A stretch of DNA of 64,000 nucleotides. It comes from Paenibacillus sp. SZ31. Its GTDB lineage: Bacteria > Bacillota > Bacilli > Paenibacillales > Paenibacillaceae. Under the pieces are notes generated by a model. That model was not told where the DNA came from. It searched no databases and was given only the letters and a program-made list of their open reading frames with translations. Positions 7,667-16,655 of the stretch are shown here, one piece after another. How positions within the stretch are numbered: position 1 is the first letter of the stretch; each line of letters begins with the position of its first letter. The stretch lies in assembly GCF_012912005.1 (NCBI RefSeq), contig NZ_JABBEA010000010.1, forward strand, positions 1 to 64,000, read 5' to 3'. The translations under genes were made by a program, and so were the position numbers.

Positions 7667-8326
7667 TCAGCCTCCGTAGCTACGACGGATTTCAGTAATC
7701 GCGGCAGCACGATCCTCACGACCAAATACGGCACTTCCGGCAACGAGTACATCTGCTCCAGCTTCCACCACAAGCGGGGCTGTATCGGCAGCAATTCCGC
7801 CATCTACTTCGATATGTACATCATGGCGCCCCTTTTCGTTCAACCAAGTACGAATCTGCTTGATTTTGTTCATGGTACCCGAGATGAATGCCTGTCCGCC
7901 AAAACCAGGATTTACTGTCATGACAAGAACCATATCCACATCATCCAGAACTTCGAGAATGGCTGACGCTGGCGTTCCCGGATTTAGGGCAACCCCTGCC
8001 TTCACTCCCTGCTCCTTGATCAGATGAATAACCCGGTGCAGATGCACACAAGCCTCAGCATGAACCGTAATTACTGCTGCTCCCGCTTTGGCAAATTCCT
8101 CAACATAACGCTCCGGATTCTCAATCATCAAATGCACATCGAGCGGCAAACTTGTATGTGGAGCGATCGCCTTCACAATCGCAGGTCCAAGCGTAATATT
8201 AGGGACGAAATGACCGTCCATAACGTCAACATGAATCCAGTCTCCTCCTGCAGCTTGGGCTTCTGCAACTTCAGCACCAAGTCGGGCAAAATCAGCTGAT
8301 AATATCGATGGGGCAATTTTAATCAT
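7667..8326 (-). CDS. rpe: Ribulose-phosphate 3-epimerase
   Basis: Rpe interconverts ribulose 5-phosphate and xylulose 5-phosphate in the pentose phosphate pathway. The 219-residue TIM-barrel protein opens with MIKIAPSILSADFARL and carries the metal/catalytic motifs DVMDGHFVPN, VHLMI, MTVNPGFGGQ and EVDGGI in the expected order. The start codon lies 1 bp after the rsgA stop, with GCGGAGG inside the end of rsgA. Confidence 0.97.
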   Translation of the reverse strand: MIKIAPSILSADFARLGAEVAEAQAAGGDWIHVDVMDGHFVPNITLGPAIVKAIAPHTSLPLDVHLMIENPERYVEEFAKAGAAVITVHAEACVHLHRVIHLIKEQGVKAGVALNPGTPASAILEVLDDVDMVLVMTVNPGFGGQAFISGTMNKIKQIRTWLNEKGRHDVHIEVDGGIAADTAPLVVEAGADVLVAGSAVFGREDRAAAITEIRRSYGG

Positions 8327-8327
8327 G

Positions 8328-9236
8328 TTAATACCTCCGCTTCTTATCTTTCATTTCGGTCAGGAACAGCACATAGTGTTGATATCGGCTTTCGGAGATC
8401 AGACCTTCCTCCTTGGCCACAAGCACACGACAGCCTGGTTCATGTGTATGGGTACAACCTCGGAATTTGCACTGATCTGCAAACTGGGCGAATTCCCGGA
8501 AACAAGTGGAGAGTTCCTCCACACCGATCTCCAGAAAGTCCAGTTGGCTGAATCCTGGCGTATCCGCAACAAATCCACCATTATCCAACGGAATAAGCTC
8601 CACGTGCCTAGTGGTGTGTTTCCCTCGTCCTAGACGCATGCTGATCGCACTCGTCTCCAGCGTCAGCCCGGGCATCAATGCATTTAACATGGATGACTTG
8701 CCTACACCGGATTGACCAGAAAATACGCTAATCTTACCAGCGAGACGGTCTCTGAGCAGTTCACTGCCTTCACCGGTACGTGAACTTGTCGAGATTACTT
8801 CGTAACCAACCTGTTCATACAATGCTTTCACTTCAGCAACAGTGTCTTTGGCTGGATCAGCCAGATCCTGCTTGGTCAGCACAATCAGAGCATCCAGCCC
8901 AGCCTGCTCGATGTGAACGAGGAACTTGTCCAACAGATTCAGGTTCATATCCGGTTCTTTTACTGAAAATAACAGAACCGCCAAGCTTACGTTGGCTACC
9001 TGAGGACGGATGAGTTCCGTCTCACGCTTCCGGATTTCATCTACCGTTCCTTCTCCGTTCTCTGTCAGCATGTAGCTGACGCGGTCACCTACAAGCGGTG
9101 ACGTTCCCCGTTTTCTGAAGATACCTCTGGCTCGACATTGAACGGCGGAACCTTCAACCGAAGGAACCCCGTTGTCTTCCACTGGCATGACATAATAGTA
9201 ACCGCTTAGCGCTTTAACGATGATACCTTCTGGCAT
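8328..9236 (-). CDS. rsgA: Small ribosomal subunit biogenesis GTPase RsgA
   Basis: RsgA checks late 30S maturation. The 302-residue protein has an N-terminal OB fold, then a circularly permuted GTPase with motif order G4 (LTKQD), G1 (GQSGVGKSS) and G3 (DTPG), and a C-terminal zinc site built from C, CxFRGC and HxxxxxC residues (CKFRGCTHTHEPGC). The ATG at 9236 follows AAAGGAGGG and gives MPEGIIVKAL; an upstream ATG at 9269 is ignored. It lies 61 bp after prkC and is known from B. subtilis and Staphylococcus to be a PrkC substrate, which fits this operon. Confidence 0.96.
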   Translation of the reverse strand: MPEGIIVKALSGYYYVMPVEDNGVPSVEGSAVQCRARGIFRKRGTSPLVGDRVSYMLTENGEGTVDEIRKRETELIRPQVANVSLAVLLFSVKEPDMNLNLLDKFLVHIEQAGLDALIVLTKQDLADPAKDTVAEVKALYEQVGYEVISTSSRTGEGSELLRDRLAGKISVFSGQSGVGKSSMLNALMPGLTLETSAISMRLGRGKHTTRHVELIPLDNGGFVADTPGFSQLDFLEIGVEELSTCFREFAQFADQCKFRGCTHTHEPGCRVLVAKEEGLISESRYQHYVLFLTEMKDKKRRY

Positions 9237-9297
9237 AGCTCCGTCGCCCTCCTTTAGATGGTGGTACATTTACTCCAGACGCCAGCATAAGCCGCCC

Positions 9298-11508
9298 TTA
9301 TGGACGGCTTGATGCGTTAATGACTTCCTTTTTCTTCTCTTTTTCCTTACCTTGCCCTTTACCATTATTCATGGCAGAAGTGTCTTCATCTACATTGTCA
9401 CCCTCACCGTCTGCCGGTGTGGACTCAGGTTCACCTTCCTGATTGGGATCAACACTGCCCTCATCTACGCTGCCTTCACCTGGATCAGGCTCATTTTCTG
9501 GCGGCGTTTGCGTGCTTTGTTCCGGGTCAATGGAAGGTACATTCACTGTTCCGTTTTTGGCTTCACTGTAGGAGACTAGATACGTATCCAGGAACTGTCC
9601 ATCGCGATATACGGACACAGCCCCATTTTCATTTGGAGCGAGCACAAGTGGAATGGTCAAGATCTGGGTTGAGTTCACGGTGCGTGTTCCCCATTCCTGA
9701 TTCTTGCCGCGTGCATCTTCATATGTGATACGGATTTTACTATTTTTGCCCTCTTCTTTGGGTGATACATTGATATTAAAAGGATATTGCAGTGCTTCAG
9801 GCGGATACCCTGTACTGATAAAGATCGTAATCTTATCGCCAGGACTCACCTCTGCGCCCGCTTCCACAGGCCATTGCTGCGTCACTTTGCCCTGGTCCAC
9901 CGTATAACTTGATTCTTCCTGCACCTGAGCAAGCACAAGTCCCGCAGATTTCAGTTTTTCTTCGGCTTCACTGCGGGTAAGATTTTTCAGATCAGGCATT
10001 TTGACCGTTTCGGTACCTTTACTTACGGTTAACTCAATCTGAACTATCTCAGGATCGAATTCCTCATTGACACCAGGTGTCTGGGAAATAACAGTACCTG
10101 AAGCCACATCATTGGAGAACTCATCTTTTCGCTGAATCTGATCTTCTTTAATACCAAGTTTAGTCAATTTCTTGACAGCCTCATCATAAGGGTCTTGCTT
10201 GACATCAATCATCTTCACCAGTTCTTTTTCTGCACCAACACTGATCTGGACCTCGGAACCTTCTTTGACGACATCGCCTTCTTTTCTGCTCTGCTCAAAG
10301 ACAATCCCGGGTTCGACATCTTCCTGATACAGACGGATGACCTCATCACTGACGACGAGTCCTTTCTCCTCAAGCATTTCCCGAGCCTTTTCTTCCGTCT
10401 GGGTAATCACGTTAGGTACGGTTACTTCAGGTACAACCAGCATCCCCTTGACATACCATACAACGCCCACCATGGCGATTAGAATAAGAACAGTTAATGA
10501 AATGAGTAGTGTTGGCTTCTTCCAGCTCTTGGCTTTCGCCTTACCCTTGCCAGTTACTTCGTCAGACTCCATCACAGGCACTGCCCCCGTCGATGTAACT
10601 CCGCGCGGTTCAGGCTTGATGGCTGGCATAACGCGAGTCTGGTCTATGTCATCCTCATCCGGAAAATCAATCTTCGTTTCATTACGTCTCTCCGGCATCA
10701 GGCAAGTTTCCAGATCCGTCTGCATCTCTTTGGCCGACTGATAACGTTCCTGCGGATTTTTACGCATGGATTTTAAGATGACATTTTCCACACTTTGCGG
10801 AATCAATGGATTGAATTTACGTGGTTCATCGAACTCTTCCTGCAAATGCTTCAATGCTACACTGATTGGACTTTCACCCAGAAACGGAAGTTGCCCAGTC
10901 AGCATTTGATAGAGTACGATCCCAAGAGAATATAAGTCCGATTTTTCACCAGTAACGATGCCTTTGGCATGCTCCGGTGAGAAGTAATGTACAGAACCAA
11001 CTACAGAACCCGTCTGTGTGATCGTTGTAGATGTAACGGCACGAGCGATCCCGAAATCCGTTACCTTCACGCGGCCATTCCGGCCAATTAATATATTATG
11101 GGGTTTGATATCCCGATGAATAATTTGATTATGATGTGCATGATCAAGAGCATCTGCAATCTGGGAAGCGATTCGGACCGATTCGTCCACCTGCAGAGGT
11201 GCGCGCTCTTTAATAATTTCATTCAGGTTTTTGCCTTCCACATACTCCATGACAATATAATGAACGTCATCTTCCTGCCCCACGTCATAAATACTGACTA
11301 CATTCGGATGAGAAAGTGATGCTGCCGATTGTGCTTCCCTGCGGAAACGGCGAATAAACTCTTCGTCATGCACAAACTGTTGTCTAAGGACTTTGATCGC
11401 TACATTCCGGTTCAGCAGAAGATCCTGAGCTTTGTACACGAGAGCCATGCCGCCACCGCCGACACGCTCAATCACTTCATAGCGTCCGCCTAGCTGGTGC
11501 CCAATCAT
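9298..11508 (-). CDS. prkC: PASTA-domain serine/threonine protein kinase PrkC
   Basis: A membrane receptor kinase that senses muropeptides/lipid II and controls growth and germination. Residues 10-270 form a Hanks kinase with the glycine loop GGGGMALVYKA, catalytic HRDIKPHNIL, DFGIA and a Thr-rich activation loop (STTITQTGSVVGS). A juxtamembrane Ser/Lys region and one membrane helix (about 335-355) follow. Outside are three PASTA repeats (about 360-555), an extra beta-rich domain (about 560-650) and a Pro/Glu/Asp-rich tail ending in a Lys-rich patch. At 736 residues it is longer than B. subtilis PrkC because of the acidic tail. Its start overlaps the prpC stop (ATGA), so kinase and phosphatase are coupled. 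Confidence 0.97.
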   Translation of the reverse strand: MIGHQLGGRYEVIERVGGGGMALVYKAQDLLLNRNVAIKVLRQQFVHDEEFIRRFRREAQSAASLSHPNVVSIYDVGQEDDVHYIVMEYVEGKNLNEIIKERAPLQVDESVRIASQIADALDHAHHNQIIHRDIKPHNILIGRNGRVKVTDFGIARAVTSTTITQTGSVVGSVHYFSPEHAKGIVTGEKSDLYSLGIVLYQMLTGQLPFLGESPISVALKHLQEEFDEPRKFNPLIPQSVENVILKSMRKNPQERYQSAKEMQTDLETCLMPERRNETKIDFPDEDDIDQTRVMPAIKPEPRGVTSTGAVPVMESDEVTGKGKAKAKSWKKPTLLISLTVLILIAMVGVVWYVKGMLVVPEVTVPNVITQTEEKAREMLEEKGLVVSDEVIRLYQEDVEPGIVFEQSRKEGDVVKEGSEVQISVGAEKELVKMIDVKQDPYDEAVKKLTKLGIKEDQIQRKDEFSNDVASGTVISQTPGVNEEFDPEIVQIELTVSKGTETVKMPDLKNLTRSEAEEKLKSAGLVLAQVQEESSYTVDQGKVTQQWPVEAGAEVSPGDKITIFISTGYPPEALQYPFNINVSPKEEGKNSKIRITYEDARGKNQEWGTRTVNSTQILTIPLVLAPNENGAVSVYRDGQFLDTYLVSYSEAKNGTVNVPSIDPEQSTQTPPENEPDPGEGSVDEGSVDPNQEGEPESTPADGEGDNVDEDTSAMNNGKGQGKEKEKKKEVINASSRP

Positions 11509-12281
11509 GACTCACACCCCGTTTCCGTATCCACGGAACCTTCCTTCTGCAACTCAAACAATGCAACCGTGATGTTGTCATCTCCCCCAGCAAGTAAAGC
11601 CAACTGAAGCAGTCGGTCTGCACGATCTTCCAATGCCAGTTCCAGATTGCCGGCAACCTGAATAATCTGCTCATTGCTAACCAGGTTACTGAGACCGTCA
11701 CTGCACAAGAGCAGAACTTCGCCTTCCTCCAGCTTGACGGTATCCAGATCCACCTTCACTTCAGCATCTGTTCCAAGGGCACGCGTCAGCACGTTACGAC
11801 GGGGATGATGAGACACATCCTCTTTGCTGATCTGGCCATTTTTGAACAATTCATTCACCAGTGTATGGTCTTCGGTTAGCTGGATCACAGCTTTGTTCGC
11901 AATTTTGTAGGCTCTGCTATCACCGATGTGTCCAATAACACCTTCCGTATCGTTCAATAAAGCCGCAACCACCGTTGTTCCCATGTTGTGATACTTGTCA
12001 TCTGTTGATGCCGTGCGGAAGATAACTTCGTTGGCATGCAAAATAGCATCGCTGAGAGCCGCAGACAGAGACGCATGTGACAGACCTGGTTCCAGTGTTC
12101 CCAGATCTTTCACCAACGTCTCTACTGCCAAGCGGCTTGCCGTATCCCCTGCAAGATGTCCACCCATGCCATCGGCAACAATCCCCAGAATATATCCTGT
12201 ATCGAGATTACGAATCCAGGCTGAATCCTCATTCACCGAACGCACTCGTCCGATATGGCTCACATGAACTGTTTTGATCAA
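11505..12281 (-). CDS. prpC: PP2C-type protein phosphatase PrpC (Stp)
   Basis: A 258-residue Mn2+/Mg2+-dependent Ser/Thr phosphatase that reverses PrkC. Visible PP2C motifs: RVRSVNEDSAW near the N terminus, GIVADGMGGHLAGD, GHIGDSRAYK, LTEDHTLV, LLLCSDGLSN and GGDDNITVALFEL, which supply the metal aspartates. The start is a TTG at 12281, 8 bases after GAGGTG, which itself overlaps the rlmN stop. The stop overlaps the prkC start by 4 bp. Confidence 0.96.
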   Translation of the reverse strand: MIKTVHVSHIGRVRSVNEDSAWIRNLDTGYILGIVADGMGGHLAGDTASRLAVETLVKDLGTLEPGLSHASLSAALSDAILHANEVIFRTASTDDKYHNMGTTVVAALLNDTEGVIGHIGDSRAYKIANKAVIQLTEDHTLVNELFKNGQISKEDVSHHPRRNVLTRALGTDAEVKVDLDTVKLEEGEVLLLCSDGLSNLVSNEQIIQVAGNLELALEDRADRLLQLALLAGGDDNITVALFELQKEGSVDTETGCES

Positions 12282-12288
12282 AACGTTC

Positions 12289-13389
12289 TCACCTCAACTC
12301 CATATGCTTTGCACGAAGCTGACCGCAAGCGGCAGCAATATCATGTCCCTGTTCACGACGAATGGTTACATTAACACCCTGTTCCGAGAGAATCTTCTGA
12401 AAATTGAAAATGTCGCTTCTCGATGTTCTTACATACTTGCGTTCTGGAACATGGTTAACCGGAATCAGATTCACGTGGCACAACATGTTCTTAAGCACGC
12501 TTGCCAGTTCTGCTGCGTGCTCTGGCTGGTCGTTCACCCCACCAATGAGTGCATACTCAAACGTAATTCTCCGACCTGTTTTGGCCAGATAATAACGAAG
12601 AGACTCCATTACATCTTCAAAAGGAAAACGACGGTTAACCGGCATCAATTTCGAACGCAATGCATCATTTGGTGCATGGATCGAAATGGCGAGGTTAATC
12701 TGTGTATCTTCATCTGCAAACTTGTAGATGTTCGGAACGATTCCGCTCGTGGATACCGTGATGTGACGCTGACCGATGTTCAGCCCTTTTTCATGAATCA
12801 TAATGCGCAGGAAAGTCATCGTAGCTTCATAGTTTTCGAAAGGCTCACCCGAACCCATGATTACAATGCTGCTGACACGCTCGCCGCGTTCATCCAGAAT
12901 TTTCTGAGCCTGCACAACCTGGGCAACAATCTCCCCAGCCGTAAGGTTACGCTTGAGTCCACCCAATGTGGATGCACAGAATGTACAACCAATACGACAT
13001 CCAACCTGTGTGGTTACACAGATGCTGTTCCCGTAGTTATGCTTCATGATTACTGTCTCAATAGCATGATCATCATGAAGACCAAAGAGGAATTTAACCG
13101 TTCCATCCTTGGATTCAAATTTTGTAATTTCCTTAAGCGTTACAAATTCAAATTGCTCTGTCAGCTTCTCACGCAATGGCTTGGACAGATTCGTCATTTC
13201 ACTAAAATCATTCACGCGTTTTACATAAATCCAGTCAAAGATTTGACCACCGCGAAACGCCGGTTCCCCATTCTCCACAGCCCATTGCTGCAGTTCTTCC
13301 AGGGAATAATCATATATAAAAGGTTTCATTTTGTTGTCAACACCTATTCCTTCTTTTCTTTTCGTTTGGCTTCCATCTTTTCGTTCCAT
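12289..13389 (-). CDS. rlmN: Dual-specificity 23S rRNA/tRNA A2503/A37 methyltransferase RlmN
   Basis: A radical-SAM enzyme that makes m2A at 23S rRNA position 2503 and in tRNA. The 366-residue protein has the cluster motif CRIGCTFC (CxxxCxxC), the SAM-binding GSGEP segment, and the catalytic cysteine near the end (AAACGQL) that carries the methyl group. The N-terminal 20 residues are basic, as in B. subtilis, so the ATG at 13389 is kept; the internal ATG at 13329 (MKPFIYDYSLEEL) is a possible alternative with no clearly better ribosome binding site. It is separated from rsmB by a terminator and probably has its own promoter. Confidence 0.95.
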   Translation of the reverse strand: MERKDGSQTKRKEGIGVDNKMKPFIYDYSLEELQQWAVENGEPAFRGGQIFDWIYVKRVNDFSEMTNLSKPLREKLTEQFEFVTLKEITKFESKDGTVKFLFGLHDDHAIETVIMKHNYGNSICVTTQVGCRIGCTFCASTLGGLKRNLTAGEIVAQVVQAQKILDERGERVSSIVIMGSGEPFENYEATMTFLRIMIHEKGLNIGQRHITVSTSGIVPNIYKFADEDTQINLAISIHAPNDALRSKLMPVNRRFPFEDVMESLRYYLAKTGRRITFEYALIGGVNDQPEHAAELASVLKNMLCHVNLIPVNHVPERKYVRTSRSDIFNFQKILSEQGVNVTIRREQGHDIAAACGQLRAKHMELR

Positions 13390-13525
13390 TCGTCCTATTC
13401 TATCACAAAGACCGCTTTACATCCATGTATACCCTTGATATCTGTACTTCATGCATTATAACACCTCAATGCGACCATCGCACCCTGTCATCACTTTTCT
13501 CTGACAAATATATCGAAGTCCCATC

Positions 13526-13557
13526 ACAAAGAAATCCGCCGAAGTTCCCCTCGGCGG
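13526..13557 (-). terminator. Terminator between rsmB and rlmN
   Basis: CCGCCGA and TCGGCGG form a GC-rich stem with an 8-base loop, and the minus strand continues ATTTCTTTG. It probably ends the priA-def-fmt-rsmB transcript. Confidence 0.75.
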
Positions 13558-13583
13558 TCATACTTCCGTGCTCTATTAAACTG

Positions 13584-15086
13584 TTATTCCGCTGTTTTTG
13601 TCAACCGTGCGATGAAAAATCCGTCGCTGTGAGCGTATTGTGGCAAAAGCTGAATACCACCGTTCACAACCTTCAAGTTCGCTGTCTCCGATTCAGACCA
13701 GACGGATGTTTCTGCTGGACGATATTCCGGATGTCGATTCAAGAAGTCTGCAACCATATCCTCATTCTCAGCAGGCTCAATCGTACACGTGCTATACACC
13801 AGAATACCACCTAGTTTTAACAACGGCGCAACATGATCAAGCAATTCACGCTGCAAGCCTGCGATATCTTCGATATCTTTTACGGTTTTGGTCCATTTCA
13901 CATCAGGCTTGCGGCGAATAACACCCAGACCGGAACATGGTGCATCCAGCAAAATCCGGTCAAACGACGCTTCCGGGTACCGTTCATTCAGGTCTAGCGC
14001 ATCTCCAGTTACAGCATCGATACAGCTCAGACCGAGACGCTCCGCCTGATCCAGGATCAGCTGGCGCTTGTGAGCATGTAAATCGTTAGCGACAATACGA
14101 CCACGATCGTGCATTTTCTCCGCCATGTGAGCTGTTTTACCACCTGGAGCTGCGCAGCAATCCAATACAAGTTGGTCTTCTTCCGGCGCAACCGCTTCAG
14201 CTACGAGCATGGAACTTTCGTCCTGTACGGAGAAGAAGCCATCCCGATACCAGGACGTTAGTGCCATATTCCCGCCACTGCGTACAAGAATTCCATCGGA
14301 ACTCAGCTGGGAAGCTTCAACAACTGCACCTGTGCTGGTCATCTCATGCATCAGTTTCTCCCGCGTGATCATCGTGGTGTTGACCCGAACACTCACCGCT
14401 GGCGGCTCATTATTCGCACGACAGATGGCTTCTGCCGTCTCCTCACCGTACTGGGCAATCCAGCGCTCAACCATCCATAACGGGTGGGAATGCTCAAGAG
14501 AGATACGTTCGGCAACGGGTAGATGTTCTGGAATACGAAGTTCATCCCGATTGCGGATCATATTGCGCAGCACACCATTCACCATGCCCGAGATCCCCTG
14601 ATGGCCCAGTTTCTTCGCCAGATTAACCGCTTCGCTAACCACGGCATGTTCCGGAATACGATCCAGGTAGATCATCTGATATACACTGATCCGAAGCAGG
14701 CTACGAACCCAAGGTTGTAGTTTGGATACTCCTTTTGCAACGAAACGTTCCAAGTAATAATCAAGTGTATTCAATCTAGCGATTGTTCCGTACACTAATT
14801 CGGTAGCTAGTCCAGCATCCGCAGGGCTTAAATCCGCCTCTTTCAGACGACGGTTCAACTCCAGATTACTATATGCTCCATCTTGCTCAACAGCGCTAAG
14901 AACCTTCACCGCCAAAGCACGAGCAGAAGTTTTCGGTTTCTGGGAGCGAGATGCACCATTTGCGGAAGCATTTCCTGCGCCACCCGATTTCCCCGGATTC
15001 GGACGACGATTTCCTTCGCGCCCAGATGCATTTGCTACAGCTTTATGACCTTGTCCTGACGAACGCCCTGGTGTATTACCGCTCAT
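13584..15086 (-). CDS. rsmB: 16S rRNA m5C967 methyltransferase RsmB
   Basis: The 500-residue enzyme has a NusB-like N-terminal RNA-binding domain (about 50-190) and a SAM-dependent methyltransferase domain with VLDCCAAPGGKTAHMAE, LLDAPCSGLGVIRRKPD (motif IV cysteine) and VYSTCTIEPAENE (motif VI catalytic cysteine). Residues 1-50 are a low-complexity Gly/Asn/Ser/Arg/Lys extension that lengthens it beyond the usual 445-450. The start overlaps the fmt stop by 4 bp (ATGA), indicating translational coupling. Confidence 0.95.
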   Translation of the reverse strand: MSGNTPGRSSGQGHKAVANASGREGNRRPNPGKSGGAGNASANGASRSQKPKTSARALAVKVLSAVEQDGAYSNLELNRRLKEADLSPADAGLATELVYGTIARLNTLDYYLERFVAKGVSKLQPWVRSLLRISVYQMIYLDRIPEHAVVSEAVNLAKKLGHQGISGMVNGVLRNMIRNRDELRIPEHLPVAERISLEHSHPLWMVERWIAQYGEETAEAICRANNEPPAVSVRVNTTMITREKLMHEMTSTGAVVEASQLSSDGILVRSGGNMALTSWYRDGFFSVQDESSMLVAEAVAPEEDQLVLDCCAAPGGKTAHMAEKMHDRGRIVANDLHAHKRQLILDQAERLGLSCIDAVTGDALDLNERYPEASFDRILLDAPCSGLGVIRRKPDVKWTKTVKDIEDIAGLQRELLDHVAPLLKLGGILVYSTCTIEPAENEDMVADFLNRHPEYRPAETSVWSESETANLKVVNGGIQLLPQYAHSDGFFIARLTKTAE

Positions 15087-16036
15087 CGCAGCACCGTTCC
15101 AGGTTTCAGTGTACCGCCACGGGCAAAGTCAGCGGCTTGCATCACCTTTTTCCCCGCAGGTTGCACCTCAGTCAACCAGAGAGATCCATTGCCTGTACAC
15201 ACTTCAATACCTGCCTTATTCAACTGCAGCACCGTTCCCGGCTCTGCTTGTCCAGCATCCGAAGAAGAGGTTATGTTCGAATGATCCGGATTGGCGGCCG
15301 CCCAGACTTTGAAGACCTGATCATCCCACATCGTAAATGCACCCGAGAATGGCACAAGACCACGGATCTGATTGAATAATTCGCGTGATGTGCGACTCCA
15401 GTCCATCTTCTCGTCTTCCCGAGTCAGATTGCGCGCATACGAAGCCTCGGCATCATCCTGAGGGACAGCCGTTGTTTCGCCTGCAATCAATCGTGGCATT
15501 TCAGCCAGTAGCAATCTAGAGCCTGCCTCACTTAGTTTGTCAAACATCGTTCCTGATGTATCTTCATCCGTAATCGGCAGTTGCACATACGAGATCATAT
15601 CTCCCGTATCCAGGCCTTCAGCCATATACATTAATGTGACTCCTGTCACGGATTCCCCGTTAATAATGGAACGTTGGATCGGGGCTCCCCCCCGATATTT
15701 CGGCAAAAGAGAGCCATGCACGTTCACACAACCGCGAACAGGCATATCCAGCACGGCTTTGGGCAGAATCTGCCCGAATGCCGCGGTAACGATCAGATCC
15801 GGCTTCCATTCAGCCAAGCGAGCTACGGCTTCCGGATCACGCAGTTTAACAGGCTGAAACACCGGCAGACCGTGGCGTTCTGCTGCGGCCTTAACCGGTG
15901 TTGGCGTAAGTACTTTTTTGCGCCCCTGTGGTTTATCAGGTTGAGTCACCACACCCACCACATTGTATCCCTCTGCCATCAGCATATCGAGAGAAGGAAC
16001 TGCAAATTCAGGTGTTCCCATAAAAACAATATTCAA
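15083..16036 (-). CDS. fmt: Methionyl-tRNA formyltransferase
   Basis: Fmt formylates initiator Met-tRNA with 10-formyl-THF. The 317-residue protein opens MNIVFMGTPEFAVPSL, has the VTQPDKPQGRKK tRNA loop, the catalytic NVHGSLLPKYRGGAPIQ motif, and the C-terminal OB-like domain. The open frame reaches a GTG at 16045, but this lies inside AAGGAGTG; the TTG at 16036 is 8 bases after that Shine-Dalgarno and gives the family-typical N terminus, so TTG is the start. It is 12 bp downstream of def. Confidence 0.96.
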   Translation of the reverse strand: MNIVFMGTPEFAVPSLDMLMAEGYNVVGVVTQPDKPQGRKKVLTPTPVKAAAERHGLPVFQPVKLRDPEAVARLAEWKPDLIVTAAFGQILPKAVLDMPVRGCVNVHGSLLPKYRGGAPIQRSIINGESVTGVTLMYMAEGLDTGDMISYVQLPITDEDTSGTMFDKLSEAGSRLLLAEMPRLIAGETTAVPQDDAEASYARNLTREDEKMDWSRTSRELFNQIRGLVPFSGAFTMWDDQVFKVWAAANPDHSNITSSSDAGQAEPGTVLQLNKAGIEVCTGNGSLWLTEVQPAGKKVMQAADFARGGTLKPGTVLR

Positions 16037-16048
16037 ATCAATCACTCC

Positions 16049-16537
16049 TTAATTACGACGCGGTCCCGTTTGATCTGCTGCAATTTCGTACACTTTCTCG
16101 GCGATATCCGTAAAGAGTACGCCATCCAGATGATCAATTTCATGCTGGAATGCACGGGACAACAGGCCACTACCCGTAATAATCAACTCTTTGCCTTCAC
16201 GATCCAGACCCTTGACCGTAACGGTCTCAAAACGACGAACGTCACCATTAATTCCAGGGATACTCAGACAACCTTCCGGTCCGAATTGCTCTCCCTCACT
16301 TGCGATAATCTCAGGGTTAATCATCTTGATCAGTCCTTGCTCATCACCAGCGTCAATAACGATCAGACGTTTCAAAATGCCGACCTGTGGCGCAGCAAGA
16401 CCCACACCTTCCGCATCGTACATGGTATCAGCCATATCATCCAGCAATTTTTGTACATTCGGTGTAATTTTCGGTACTTCTTTGGCTCTCTTGTGGAGCA
16501 CCTCATCTGGTTCTTGAACGATAATGCGAATCGACAT
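16049..16537 (-). CDS. def: Peptide deformylase
   Basis: Removes the formyl group from nascent proteins. The 162-residue metalloenzyme shows all three motifs: GVGLAAPQVG (44-53), EGCLSIPG with metal-binding Cys90, and HEIDHLDG with His132 and His136 plus catalytic Glu133. The short type with this spacing is the def-like class rather than the longer type 2 form common in Bacillus. It precedes fmt in the same operon, so formyl addition and removal are made together. Confidence 0.96.
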   Translation of the reverse strand: MSIRIIVQEPDEVLHKRAKEVPKITPNVQKLLDDMADTMYDAEGVGLAAPQVGILKRLIVIDAGDEQGLIKMINPEIIASEGEQFGPEGCLSIPGINGDVRRFETVTVKGLDREGKELIITGSGLLSRAFQHEIDHLDGVLFTDIAEKVYEIAADQTGPRRN

Positions 16538-16655
16538 GTTGTAAGCACCTTCCTAATCCTCATCATAATTTCAGGACGATATTCTTTATTTTTGGTGTAT
16601 TCATTTTTAATCTATGTTTATACCGCTTGTTTACATCCGCATTGCTGCAAAATGC

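Noticed and set aside
12274..13461. A 395-codon plus-strand open frame
   Set aside because: It is the shadow of rlmN, whose radical-SAM motifs are intact on the other strand.
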